A model generated the notes under the pieces. The model saw only the letters and a list, made by a program, of their open reading frames with translations, had not been told where the DNA came from and ran no database searches. A stretch of DNA of 64,000 nt from Archaeoglobaceae archaeon (GTDB lineage Archaea; Halobacteriota; Archaeoglobi; Archaeoglobales; Archaeoglobaceae), in contig JAMOPJ010000038.1 of NCBI GenBank assembly GCA_027064525.1, forward strand, positions 1-64,000. Reading direction: 5' to 3'. The translations under genes and the position numbers were made by a program. The stretch's first letter is position 1. Every line of letters starts with the position of its first letter. Of this stretch, positions 1 through 8,657 are shown in pieces.

Positions 1-54
1 GAAATAATGTCCCATCTTAACCACTTCCATCGACTTGCAATGTGGACATATCAT
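1..54 (-). CDS. N-terminal fragment of a zinc-ribbon protein (cut by window edge)
   Basis: The first 18 codons of a minus-strand gene start at position 54 with Met-Ile-Cys-Pro-His-Cys-Lys-Ser, a typical CPxC zinc-ribbon half, and run off the window. A GGGAG ribosome site lies a few bases upstream of the ATG and a TATA-like ATATAAAT lies at about 62-70. The motif is seen directly. Whether this is a stand-alone zinc-ribbon protein or the N-terminus of an IS1-like transposase cannot be told from 18 residues. Confidence 0.5.
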   Translation of the reverse strand, partial: MICPHCKSMEVVKMGHYF

Positions 55-95
55 CTCCCATTTATATCCCTAAGTGAATATAAACATTACTGTAG

Positions 96-668
<573 letters not shown>

Positions 669-691
669 ATTTTTTCTTTTTTGGAGGTGGT

Positions 692-1386
692 CATACGTAT
701 CGCAGGATATTCGAGGATCTCTATCAGATAAAGCCGGGAAGGCTTTCGAGTCACTGTTATTTGATCACAGCCGATAGAATAGCTTTGGTAGATTCAGGAA
801 CTGCAAAGGACTTCCCGACGCTTGAGGAAGAGTTGAGCTACATAGGACTGAAGCCCGAAGACATAGACATCGTTATAAATACACATGAACACTACGACCA
901 CATAGGTGGAAATCTTTTTTACACGATCATTCGATTATAATGGCGCACAGATTTGCGGCTGTTAAGATAATATATGGGGATGACGAGGTTACGATGTGCA
1001 GAGCCCATGGGCAAAAGCCGATCGGCTATAAGGTTCACGTTTGGCTGAACAACACAGATGTCATTGATTTAGGCAGCTGGTTTCTAAAGGTTATATACAC
1101 CCCCGGGCATACTTCTGGCTGCATCTGCCTATACGAGCCGAGAAAAAGGATTCTCTTTTCTGGGGATGCACTATTCGCGAGTGGAACGTTATCTACGATA
1201 TTTAAGTCTGGAAGCTTGGCTGAATACTTCAACTCCTTAAGAAGGCTGAAGACAATGAAGATCGACCTCCTTCTGCCCGGTCATGGTAGGATTTCGAGAA
1301 GCGTTGACGAGGATATCGAAAGAACTATCGAGAACGCCATAAGGAAGTTCCCAGAGGCTGGGCACCTCATAAATATGTTTGCATAA
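692..1386 (+). pseudogene. Metallo-beta-lactamase-fold hydrolase, frameshifted
   Basis: A metallo-beta-lactamase domain is spread over two frames. The first frame (about 692-940) carries VDSGT and the zinc motif HEHYDHIGG. The second (about 922-1386) carries TPGHTSG, FSGDALF and LLPGHGR, which supply the other metal ligands. The switch falls at a run of six T around 914-919, and one base change there would restore HDHSIIMAHR after GGNLF. No in-frame ATG/GTG/TTG is visible at the expected N-terminus, although GGAGGTGG sits at 683-690. The best reading is a decayed gene. A homopolymer sequencing error is possible but would not explain the missing start. Confidence 0.75.
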
Positions 1387-1420
1387 AAACCTTTAAATTG
1401 GGTTTAGGAGGCCATAAAGC

Positions 1421-1745
1421 ATGAAGAAGCCTATCAGAGTTACGGTAGCTCTCGACGAAGAAAATTACGAGATATTTAATCGTCTTAAGGATGAAATGCG
1501 AGTTTCGCAGAGCGAATTAATCAGAAAGGTTCTTAAGTTCTATTCCATCTACAGGGATCTCGAAAAGCATGAGAGCGAAAAGATAAAGATCTACGTTGAG
1601 ATGCTTGCAGAAGAAGAGCACGTTATCTTGGACATAGACCACTGGATCACTTTTCTGAGATTCATCGAGACGCATCCAGAAAAGGAGGAGTTCTGGAACA
1701 TACACAGAGATATAGCAAAGGCTCATGCAGAGCAGTTTATGGGTA
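1421..1745 (+). pseudogene. Ribbon-helix-helix (CopG-like) protein, 3' truncated
   Basis: The first ~105 codons look intact: an N-terminal ribbon-helix-helix DNA-binding domain (residues 4-42, RVTVALDEENYEIFNRL, then VSQSELIRKVLKFY) followed by a charged helical region ending AKAHAEQF. GGAGG lies just upstream of the ATG. After about 1745 the frame stays open to 1867 but the residues stop looking like a protein core, and the same DNA encodes an amidotransferase N-terminus on the other strand. The regulator has therefore probably lost its C-terminal domain at a rearrangement junction. Target genes are unknown. Confidence 0.7.
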
Positions 1746-1865
1746 AGCATCTCTCAACTCCGGCTTTTCCTCTTCATAAACATATTCTATACCTTTCTCT
1801 TTCAACAGATCTTCTATGTAGCCCATCGGCTCGTGTGGGACATGCTGAATCGCAACGACTTTCAT
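1746..1865 (-). pseudogene. 5' fragment of a class I glutamine amidotransferase-like gene
   Basis: Reading leftwards from ATG at 1865 gives about 40 residues, MKVVAIQHVPHEPMGYIED then LLKEKGIEY. This is the opening strand-helix of GuaA-like class I amidotransferases (family knowledge: xVLxxQHxPxEGLGxIxxxL). At about 1746 it runs into the reversed ribbon-helix-helix gene, so the catalytic Cys/His/Glu portion is missing. It overlaps only the aberrant tail of the plus-strand frame. Confidence 0.7.
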
Positions 1866-1910
1866 GAAATTCGCTCGAAACATCGGTTAATATCTGTTTT
1901 TAAGAAAAGT

Positions 1911-2633
1911 TTAATAAAGGGTTCTCGGATACGTTCGCTTCGCCCTCTCAGCCTCATCCACGTCGACATCTACGGTTACGAATTTTTTCTTTTGCGATGT
2001 CGATGCGAGAACGTCTCCTTCAGGGGATATTATCCATCCCCTCCCGCTAAAGCCGTTGTCATATCGGTTTGATGATGCAACGAACGCTCCGGAGACGATG
2101 GCCGTCATCTTCAAAGCTATCAGCCACCTTTTTATAGCTTGAGTCGCACGAGGGACGAAGATCACATGGACTCCCAATTTTGCGTATTCTCTCGCAAGCT
2201 CTTGAAAGAAAACTTCACTACATATCAGAACTCCCAACCTGATTCCGTTCCATTCTACAACTTTAGCTTCTCTATCTCCTTTGTCGAACCATCTCCTCTC
2301 GTAGAATCCCTCCTCGTTTGGCATGTAGTATTTGGATCGAATCGGAACGTATTCACCGTTCCACAGAAAGGCCTGATTCAGCCTCTGCCGGGTAGGACGA
2401 GTTGAAACTACTGCGATCTCTCCAAGCTTAGCTATGAGATCATCGTGCGCCTTCAAAGCTTCATTCCAAATCCTTTTGTTGAACTTCGAATACTTTGCAA
2501 ACCATGGATAGGCCGGTAGCTCTGGCAATAGAACGATATCACCCGAATTTTCGGATATCTTCAACCAATCTTTCCAGAAATTATCATCTGAAGTTTCACA
2601 TACGGTTATCTTCACACCGTAAAGAGCGATCAA
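1911..2633 (-). CDS. Carbon-nitrogen hydrolase (nitrilase superfamily)
   Basis: A 240-residue protein with the complete nitrilase triad: Glu38 in LLPELPA, Lys101 in RSKYYMP and Cys138 in GVLICSEVF. The alpha-beta-beta-alpha fold signature continues with FVPRAT, VSGAFVASSNR and the C-terminal GRGWIISPEGD. The length is near the lower end for the superfamily. Such enzymes hydrolyse amides or nitriles. The substrate cannot be read from the sequence. It stands alone between broken genes, which suggests it is kept under selection. Apparently cytoplasmic: no signal peptide. Confidence 0.88.
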   Translation of the reverse strand: MIALYGVKITVCETSDDNFWKDWLKISENSGDIVLLPELPAYPWFAKYSKFNKRIWNEALKAHDDLIAKLGEIAVVSTRPTRQRLNQAFLWNGEYVPIRSKYYMPNEEGFYERRWFDKGDREAKVVEWNGIRLGVLICSEVFFQELAREYAKLGVHVIFVPRATQAIKRWLIALKMTAIVSGAFVASSNRYDNGFSGRGWIISPEGDVLASTSQKKKFVTVDVDVDEAERAKRTYPRTLY

Positions 2634-2664
2634 GATTTATTTAGTCGTTACCCAACGATTTAAG

Positions 2665-3060
2665 ATGCACAGAGCAGAACAGATGGATTCGACTCTAAAT
2701 AGCCGAGGAAGCTATAAAGATCGCCGAAGATGTGATCGAACTTGTTGATAGAGTTTTTAAGGAGGAGTGCCGAGATCGTTAAAAATTACCAGAAATTCAT
2801 ACCGAATATCGTATCCGCTATCAGAGAAATCCTCGGAGATGCAAGGGTTATCTTTTCGGTAGCGTCGTTGAAGGGAGGGCCGTGGGAGGTAGCGATATTG
2901 ACATCATGATCGTAGCCGATGTTAGGGGAAATTTGAAGAAAGCTGAGATCATCGCTAAGATCGAAGAAATGGCAGGTTTGCCCTTCGAATTTACCTACTA
3001 ACGGACGATGAATTCGAGAGATGGGGAAGGATCTTCAAACTAAGCTCGTCGAATTGGAAT
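2665..3060 (+). pseudogene. Remnant of an MNT nucleotidyltransferase, possibly with a HEPN partner
   Basis: Between 2665 and 3060 several frames carry pieces of one small-nucleotidyltransferase gene. About 2700-2770 reads AEEAIKIAEDVIELVDRVF, about 2777-2845 reads KNYQKFIPNIVSAIREILGD, and about 2852-3000 reads LFGSVVEGRAVGG then SDIDIMIVAD. GSxxxG followed by SDIDI is the polymerase-beta-type active site. At least three frameshifts separate the pieces, with a stop after FEFTY before LTDDEFERWGRIF. MNT proteins usually act as antitoxins with HEPN toxins; the helical first piece may be part of such a partner. Not functional as it stands. Its 3' end meets the 3' end of the ABC remnant on the other strand. 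Confidence 0.6.
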
Positions 3061-4069
3061 GACGGATGTCACGCATATCTGAACTTCGCTACCCTCCTCA
3101 AACCCATTCTGATAGCCTTGGATTTTATAGTCTCCGCGATGAGCTCCACGCCGTCCACATACAAAAGATCCACACCGTGGAGAGAGTGAGCGGATAGACG
3201 TCCAAAACTCTTGCAATGAGCACGTTCTCACTCCTAAATCTACAATTGCTACTGCTTATTATCAGAATGTCTTCAGGTCGGATTTCAAGCATGATGTCGC
3301 CGCAATCATAATTTCCGTCGAGTGTAACCCTTATTCCACCGTCAAACACGTAGTGTCCGTTCTCTCTGACGATCTTACCCCTAAGCAGATTCTTAACTCC
3401 TACAAACTTAGCGACGAACTCGTTCTTTGGATTCCTCAGAATCTCCTCAACGCTCCCACACTGCTCTATCTTTCCATCCTTAAGAACTGCTATTCTGTTT
3501 GCAAGGGAGATGGCTTCGATGAAATCATGAGTTACATGAACGAACATCGTTTCGGTGCTTTCGTGTATCCTCCTAAGCTCAAGTAATAGATTCTCATGGG
3601 CAAGCCTGTCCAGAGAATTTAGAGGTTCATTCAGAAGGATTACCCTCGGTTCTACTGCTAAAGCTCCGGCTAAAGCTACTCTCTGCTGTTCTCCCATGCT
3701 GAGGGTTTCAGGCTTTCTGCTCAACAGATGCTCTATTCCGAGCATCCCCGCAACTTCTCTAACATTCTCTTTTCGTCTTCGTTTATCCTATATACCATAA
3801 CCTATGTTTTTCTCGACGCTCAAATGGGGGAATAGAAATCCCCCCATGACACATGACAATTCTCCGTTCGTTTTTCGTAATATCTTCACTATCGAGCAGG
3901 ATTCTACCAGAATCCGGCCTCCTAAACCCAGCGATAATCTCAAGTAATGTCGTTTTCCCAGCACCGCTCGAACCCAAGAAGACGAAGTGTTCTCTTGCAT
4001 TCACCTCAATCCTATCGATTTCAAGGGTGAAGTCTCCAACCTCTTTCTCAGGTTTTCGATTACGAGCAT
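3040..4069 (-). pseudogene. Decayed ABC transporter ATPase (molybdate/tungstate/sulfate type)
   Basis: From ATG at 4069 the reading passes through Walker A (LGSSGAGKTTLLE), a Q-loop region (FLFPHLSVEKNIGYG), the signature LSMGEQQRVALAGAL, a Walker B-like ILLNEPLNSLD, the H-loop FVHVTHD and a C-terminal TOBE-like part (EIRPEDI). It needs a frameshift near 4040, another in the G-rich stretch near 3840, readthrough of an in-frame TAG at 3788-3790, and at least one more shift near 3190. Walker B has Asn where the catalytic lineage has Asp (LDEP). No permease or binding-protein gene adjoins it. The order of domains and the TOBE end suggest a WtpC/ModC-type importer ATPase, now dead. Confidence 0.78.
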
Positions 4070-4547
4070 TTTTGGGCTGTGTGACCTTTCAATTTATAAA
4101 TTTAATTTATAATTTTTCATAATTTTTAGGAAGATCTCCTATAGTTGTGCTCCGATCACGAAAAGCTGATGTCGTTATCTCCGTTCTCGTGAGTGTAGAG
4201 GTAGCCCAAATGTATTTGGGATCTATAGGAATGGCAGAACTGCTGTCTCAATAATAAAGCTCGCTGCTAAAAACTTTTAATGTTTCTTCGTTCATGAGCG
4301 TATGTATTCAACCAATAGTTGACTTAGGAAAATTTTGGCTGTTATTGTTCAGAAGAGTCCGTAATTAGTCACAAATAAGACGGTTTAACTCTCAATCACC
4401 ATTAAATACGTTAGGAGCGTTAATGATATCGATGAGCAGATGAGAAGGCATGGGTTGAGATTATTACGTTCCTACCAGTAGAAGACTGGTGGTTCGAAGA
4501 ATCCTAACTTTTAATTCAACCATTAGCTCAACAAGAGTAAGGTTACG
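4070..4547. other. Gene-free stretch of about 480 bp
   Basis: No frame here looks like a protein I recognise. The left part (about 4090-4130) is very A+T-rich. Around 4474-4490 there is a small hairpin-forming sequence, ACCAGT-AGAAG-ACTGGT, without a T tract. Two short open stretches (about 4141-4253 and 4421-4480, plus strand) have protein-like composition but no start signal and no known motif. Given the neighbours it is most likely eroded gene debris. Confidence 0.5.
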
Positions 4548-5153
4548 CTAAGGTAAGCGAAGTCCCAGTGAAGACAGGATTTTGAGTATATCATCTGCTT
4601 TATCAGCTGGTATGAACATGATTCCAGCGTTGGCAGCGCACAAACGGTCGTATTCAGTATCTCCGATCAAAACCCCATGTGAAACGCCAAGTTTTTTGAG
4701 TGCGAGAAGTACCGGTTCTGGATTAGGCTTACCATGCTTCACATCATCTCCCGTGATTACAACGTTAAAGTACGATCGCCATTTGAAATGATCCAGGATT
4801 GTCTCCGTAAACTGCCTATTTGACGATGTAATTAGTCCAGTTGGGCACACGCTGGAAACGATTGGCAGTAAGCGTGAAGGAGGGAGTGGCTTTATAAGAT
4901 CAACCCGTGAGAAGACGATCTCCCTACGAATTCTTTTTAACTCCTCAATTTCACCGTCCGACATGTTTGGGAAGATTTCTTTGATTATATCTACGAAGCG
5001 TTTTCCTAATCTTTGTCTAAACGCTTTCGCGTGTTCTTCATTAGCATTGTATCCAATCTTTTTCAGAGCTTCGATAAATGCGTATACGTGCAAGTCTGCA
5101 GTATCTATGAGCGTTCCGTCCAGATCCCAAAGAACTGCAAAGTTCACTCTCAT
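4548..5153 (-). CDS. HAD-superfamily hydrolase (phosphoglycolate-phosphatase-like)
   Basis: 201 residues with all four HAD motifs: nucleophile Asp10 and acid Asp12 in LWDLDGTL, Ser110 in LITSSNR, Lys142 in KHGKPNPE, and the metal-binding GDTEYD with Asp165/Asp169. Residues 16-85 form a helical cap of the C1 type. These enzymes dephosphorylate small phosphorylated metabolites through a phosphoaspartate. In an autotroph a 2-phosphoglycolate role is plausible, but only the superfamily is certain. The gene is intact although both neighbours are decayed. Confidence 0.85.
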   Translation of the reverse strand: MRVNFAVLWDLDGTLIDTADLHVYAFIEALKKIGYNANEEHAKAFRQRLGKRFVDIIKEIFPNMSDGEIEELKRIRREIVFSRVDLIKPLPPSRLLPIVSSVCPTGLITSSNRQFTETILDHFKWRSYFNVVITGDDVKHGKPNPEPVLLALKKLGVSHGVLIGDTEYDRLCAANAGIMFIPADKADDILKILSSLGLRLP

Positions 5154-5318
5154 GCGACTGACCTAATTCTACCATCAAATAAACTCTTTCATAGCTATGA
5201 GTTACAGAAATTTGATTTGAGTGGTAGCTAGCTCAAGCTCGCGATCACATTGATCGATATTAAAAGTTAAGATTTTTTTATACATAAAAATTATATATGT
5301 TCTGGCTTACTTTCGATC

Positions 5319-5825
5319 ATGCTGAAGGTTCTGTTTAAGGGGAAAAAGGTCATCGGTTACGCTGATCGAGACCTCGAAGCACAACATACTCGTAGATACA
5401 TCCTCAAGCGATCTGAGGGAACTCATAGTTCAGAAGAAGATGGATTGAGCTTGGAGGACATCGACGTTATAATCAACACCCACTTACACCCCGGTCACAC
5501 TGGAAACAACGAGATATTCCCTAAAGCGTCGAGATGTGCAAGGGTTGCCTGATATACTCCCACGAGTTCAAGCTCACGCCGATCAAAGAGCTTGAAGATA
5601 ACGATCATAAACACACCCGGTCACACTTGGGTAAGCATATCCATCCTTCACGACGATTACATAGTCGTAGGTGATGCCATTCCAGACAGAACTGCTATAT
5701 TACTCAGAAAGCTCGCCAAGTGCGTTGATGAAATTTCTGCAAAGAGCAGTTTGACCAGAATTCTCAGGCTTAGAAAGAGCATCGTAACCGGGCATGATGG
5801 TGTAATAAGGGCCGACAAGCTATGA
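5319..5825 (+). pseudogene. Second metallo-beta-lactamase-fold gene, multiply frameshifted
   Basis: Pieces of a metallo-beta-lactamase domain appear in changing frames: MLKVLFKGKKVIGYADRDLE from ATG 5319, then SKHNILVDTSSSDLRELIVQ in another frame, then LSLEDIDVIINTHLHPGH, then IYSHEFKLTPIKELEDND, and finally IINTPGHTWVS, VVGDAIPDRT and IVTGHDG up to 5825. In HLHPGHTGNN the position normally held by the metal-binding Asp is Gly. At least three frameshifts are needed, so it is a pseudogene. TATA-like elements (TTATATATG) precede the start at about 5290. Confidence 0.7.
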
Positions 5826-5839
5826 AGAAAACAGCTTTT

Positions 5840-6379
5840 TCAACCCTCACGACCTTCATAACAATCCCACCTCTCAACTATTCGCTCTATCGCCAAACTC
5901 ATAACGATTACAAAGATGACCGTCAAAGTTAGCCTTGCCAGCATAAATCTAAATCCCAAAAACTCAAGTTCTACAAGCTCTTGGGGAATTTTGATGCACG
6001 ACCATGCGGAAAGAAAGACGACTATGTTGGAAATACGAGCACCTTTTTTGAGTAAGGCTGAAGCTATTGGAAACGCTATATAGAGGGGGCCGGTAGGCAA
6101 AGCACCCATGATTATCGCAAGGAAAATACCCCTTATCCCAGCATCTTTACCTAAATACCTTACAACCAAATCCTTCGGCACAAAGACCGCAAAAATACCT
6201 ATCAACACCATTACCGCCGGAAGGATCGAAATCATTTCAACTAAAAATTCCCAAGAGGTTGTGATTACAGCCGCTCGCCTACCGGGGAAGATTGAGAGTA
6301 AAACGATAGCAACGATCGAGACGAATCCCAGAAATGTCAGATCTCGTGTTAAATCCTTTCTCTGTTTCACAGTATCCAC
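5840..6379 (-). CDS. Half-size permease, COG0701/ArsP-like (C-terminal-type partner)
   Basis: 179 residues with five or so hydrophobic segments. The central LPTGPLYIAFPIASALLKKG then SCIKIPQE is typical of the COG0701 permease family (related to ArsP). Full-length members have two such repeats; here each repeat is a separate gene. This one follows the gene ending at 6367 with a 13-nt overlap, implying co-translation and probably a heteromeric channel. Substrate unknown; thiol, arsenical or metal-complex export has been proposed for relatives. Membrane protein. Confidence 0.7.
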   Translation of the reverse strand: MDTVKQRKDLTRDLTFLGFVSIVAIVLLSIFPGRRAAVITTSWEFLVEMISILPAVMVLIGIFAVFVPKDLVVRYLGKDAGIRGIFLAIIMGALPTGPLYIAFPIASALLKKGARISNIVVFLSAWSCIKIPQELVELEFLGFRFMLARLTLTVIFVIVMSLAIERIVERWDCYEGREG

Positions 6380-6849
6380 CCCATAATGAGTCCAATGACG
6401 ATTGCGATGATGAAGCTCATTCCATTTCTGAGCAAGGCCATCTTCTTTCCCAACTCTTTTATTTCGATGGGCAGGGTGACAACTCCAATCATGGTCAACG
6501 TGGTTATGAAAACAGCAACTGCAGTGATAGACGCTCCGCCTTCAAGGAGAGAAGATGCCAAAGGAAACGAAATTAAGGAGGGGATGTGCAGTATTGCTCC
6601 CAATATTGCAACAATAAGTATTCCCTTAAATCCAGCTTGCTCACCGATGACCCTGGAAATTACATACTTAGGCACGAAACTCAAAAGTAGTCCTATGAAA
6701 ATTACGATAGCAACGACCATAGGCAAAATGCGGACAAATGACTTCAATGCGATCATAATTGCTTGTTTAGTTTTTGTTCCGTCCTTGACAAAGGCTATGA
6801 TCAAGGAAATAAGGGCAAAAACGTTAATGATTACTGTAGCCACATTCAT
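6367..6849 (-). CDS. Half-size permease, COG0701/ArsP-like (N-terminal-type partner)
   Basis: 160 residues with four to five membrane segments and the paired motif GAILHIPSLISFPLASSLLE then TMIGVVTLPIE, the counterpart of LPTGPLYIAFPIAS in the next gene. It starts right at the end of the RND-exporter remnant (the TGA of that frame touches this ATG) and overlaps the second half-permease by 13 nt. The two together would build one complete permease. No dedicated promoter is obvious, so it may have been transcribed with the now-truncated exporter. Confidence 0.7.
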   Translation of the reverse strand: MNVATVIINVFALISLIIAFVKDGTKTKQAIMIALKSFVRILPMVVAIVIFIGLLLSFVPKYVISRVIGEQAGFKGILIVAILGAILHIPSLISFPLASSLLEGGASITAVAVFITTLTMIGVVTLPIEIKELGKKMALLRNGMSFIIAIVIGLIMGWIL

Positions 6850-7185
6850 ATCGATTTCACCCCTTCAGCTAACACGTTCGGAAATTTAACTCCAAACCTT
6901 TCGGCTATCATCAGGAATGCGGAAACTACAGTCAAAGCTGAGATCAGGCTGAATAATATCGAAATCAACGCTAAGATACCAAAATCGTGAATTGGCTGGA
7001 AAGTTCGATAGAGCTAAAGCTCCGAAACCACCGGCCATCGTTAGTGCTGAGGTTACGATAGCCTTGCCAGTTCTCTCAATCGTCCTCTTTACAGTATCGA
7101 TCGGTGAGAAGTTCAACATCTCCTCGAAGTGTCTCTCCGTCACATAGATCAAAAAGTCGATACCCAAACTGCCAGAGAATAACAT
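6850..7185 (-). pseudogene. 3' remnant of an RND/MMPL-family exporter
   Basis: About 110 codons of the C-terminal membrane domain survive: LGIDFLIYVTERHFEEM, then KRTIERTGKAIVTSALTMAG and FGALALSNFP. After a one-base frameshift near 7010 the reading continues PIHDFGILALISILFSLISA and on to a stop at the start of the half-permease gene. GxGIDF and the long hydrophobic helices are typical of the second half of archaeal RND proteins (usually >700 residues). The upstream ~600 codons are missing. A deletion and a frameshift make it non-functional. Confidence 0.75.
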
Positions 7186-7339
7186 CGACTCAACCTCTCT
7201 TGTTCTCTGCTGGATTACAGACCATCATATTAATCGTCTTGTAGTTTCCTCTTGTCAAGTGATCTGATTCAGTTTATCTTCGCATATTAAAGTTTTAAAG
7301 TTGTTAATAAAAAATTTCATTACTTCCACATCCCGAAGA

Positions 7340-7966
7340 TCAACTCAAAACACCATTCTTAAACTCCTCAAAGCCGATAGATTCTATGAAATCACCCAAT
7401 CTCTGTCCCTTCTTCGCGTTACTTTTATAAAATTCAATTATCCTCTCGACAAGTTCAACTGCTTCATCAGGCTTGATCTTTTCGGCCAATTTCCAGCCAA
7501 TTCTCGGTTTTCTTCCAGCCGAACCCCCAACAAATACGGTGAACCCATCCCTAGTTCCCATCAAACCTATATCTCTGACTGCCGGTTCCGTGCAAGAATT
7601 CGGACAGCCGGAAACCGCGATCTTCATCTTAGAGGGTAACTTCAATCCTTCAAACTTCTTGAGCTTCTCAGCTATGCTAATTGTATCCTGCAAACCGAAG
7701 GTGCACAAGGCGTTGCCCGGGCAGAACTTCACACTCCTAACAACACTTCCCACCGCCGGTGCAAGTCCAACGCCCATCTCCTTGCAAAGCTCGTCGAGCT
7801 TTTCAGGATCGACTCCAACGACTACCATCCTCTGCGACTCGCTAAACTTTACTAACTTTGCACCATGTCTCTCCAAGACTTCAGCGATCTTCTTGAGTTC
7901 TTGTGGCGTAGTTATGGCTACATCTAAAACTACCGCATAGCTACCATCTTTCTGCTTTATTGCCAT
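7340..7966 (-). CDS. Small siroheme-[4Fe-4S] sulfite/nitrite reductase-like protein
   Basis: 208 residues forming one NirA/DsrA-like module. An N-terminal ferredoxin-like half (residues 10-65) is followed by the siroheme/4Fe-4S cysteine set Cys82-x5-Cys88 (FCPGNALCTFG) and Cys121-x3-Cys125 (VSGCPNSCTEP). The length fits the low-molecular-weight assimilatory-type sulfite reductases of archaea (about 200-220 residues) and not the dissimilatory DsrAB subunits, which are twice as long. It likely reduces sulfite or nitrite in the cytoplasm. Electron donor unknown. It is divergent from an HTH regulator, with an inverted repeat over its promoter. Confidence 0.8.
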   Translation of the reverse strand: MAIKQKDGSYAVVLDVAITTPQELKKIAEVLERHGAKLVKFSESQRMVVVGVDPEKLDELCKEMGVGLAPAVGSVVRSVKFCPGNALCTFGLQDTISIAEKLKKFEGLKLPSKMKIAVSGCPNSCTEPAVRDIGLMGTRDGFTVFVGGSAGRKPRIGWKLAEKIKPDEAVELVERIIEFYKSNAKKGQRLGDFIESIGFEEFKNGVLS

Positions 7967-7972
7967 AATTTT

Positions 7973-7993
7973 ATATTGGTCTCAACACAATAT
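7973..7993. promoter_or_regulatory. Inverted repeat over the promoter of the siroheme reductase gene
   Basis: ATATTG-N9-CAATAT lies 7-27 bp upstream of the minus-strand start at 7966 and overlaps its TATA-like element (TATAAAAT, about 7966-7974). Such placement suits an archaeal repressor blocking TBP/TFB. The adjacent divergent HTH gene is the natural candidate binder. This is inference from position and symmetry. Confidence 0.4.
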
Positions 7994-8048
7994 AGATATT
8001 CATGCGAACAAATTCGAAATTATAATATCTCAAAATCAAATTTGATGT

Positions 8049-8579
8049 ATGCTCAGGGTTAAGATTAGAACTTCAATTCCGAAGTATTGCATAGCGAAGC
8101 ATTATCCAAACGCTGTATTAAAGCTCAGATGCGTTTGCAGAGGTGAAAAAGGTATCAAAGCATTCGTGAATCTTAAAACTCCAGATGAAAAAACGATCAT
8201 AGTCATAGATGAACACAGATGTCCCCTAGCCCAAAAGATTCTAAATTCTGGAGCGATGGTGCCCTCCGCAGAGATCCACAAAGATATAGTCTGGAACATC
8301 GTCTGCAACGATGAGACTTTCAAAAATTTGATGAACGCACTTGAAAGATCCAAAGTAAATTACGAGCTCATAAGCAAGGAAATGTTTTCAGAAGAGGACG
8401 AAATAACTTACAGAGAATACATGATTCTCAAGCTTGCGTTTGAGAGGGGTTTCTTTGACAGCCCAAAGAAGATAAAACTGGAAGATATCGCAAAAGCCTT
8501 GGATATTTCAAAATCCACAGCATCTGAAACGCTCAGAAGGGGTTTGAAAAAAGTGTTGAAGATGTTCTTCGAGCTATGA
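8049..8579 (+). CDS. HTH_10 (bacterio-opsin activator-like) transcription regulator
   Basis: 176 residues. The C-terminal ~55 residues (120-175) are an HTH_10/Bat-type helix-turn-helix: EYMILKLAFERGFFDSP, then KLEDIAKALDISKSTASETL and RRGLKKVL. The N-terminal ~115 residues form a sensor-like region with three cysteines near the start (Cys14, 28, 30) and one at residue 58, which might bind metal or react with oxidants. It is divergently transcribed from the siroheme reductase, with an 82-bp shared promoter region, so it most likely controls that gene. A TATA-like ATTATAATATC lies about 25 bp upstream. Confidence 0.8.
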   Translation: MLRVKIRTSIPKYCIAKHYPNAVLKLRCVCRGEKGIKAFVNLKTPDEKTIIVIDEHRCPLAQKILNSGAMVPSAEIHKDIVWNIVCNDETFKNLMNALERSKVNYELISKEMFSEEDEITYREYMILKLAFERGFFDSPKKIKLEDIAKALDISKSTASETLRRGLKKVLKMFFEL

Positions 8580-8657
8580 AATCTTGCACAAAACATACCC
8601 ATGCTTATCTTAGATGCAGTCGTAAATGCTTAAATCGTCTCAAAACTAACAAAAAAT

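Noticed and set aside
1-54. Insertion sequence at the left edge, inferred from the CPHC start
   Set aside because: Eighteen residues do not separate a transposase zinc ribbon from other zinc-ribbon proteins, and no terminal inverted repeats were seen nearby.
4474-4490. Hairpin ACCAGT-AGAAG-ACTGGT as a terminator of the HAD gene
   Set aside because: About 60 bp past the stop and without a T run; archaeal termination does not need hairpins. May be chance.
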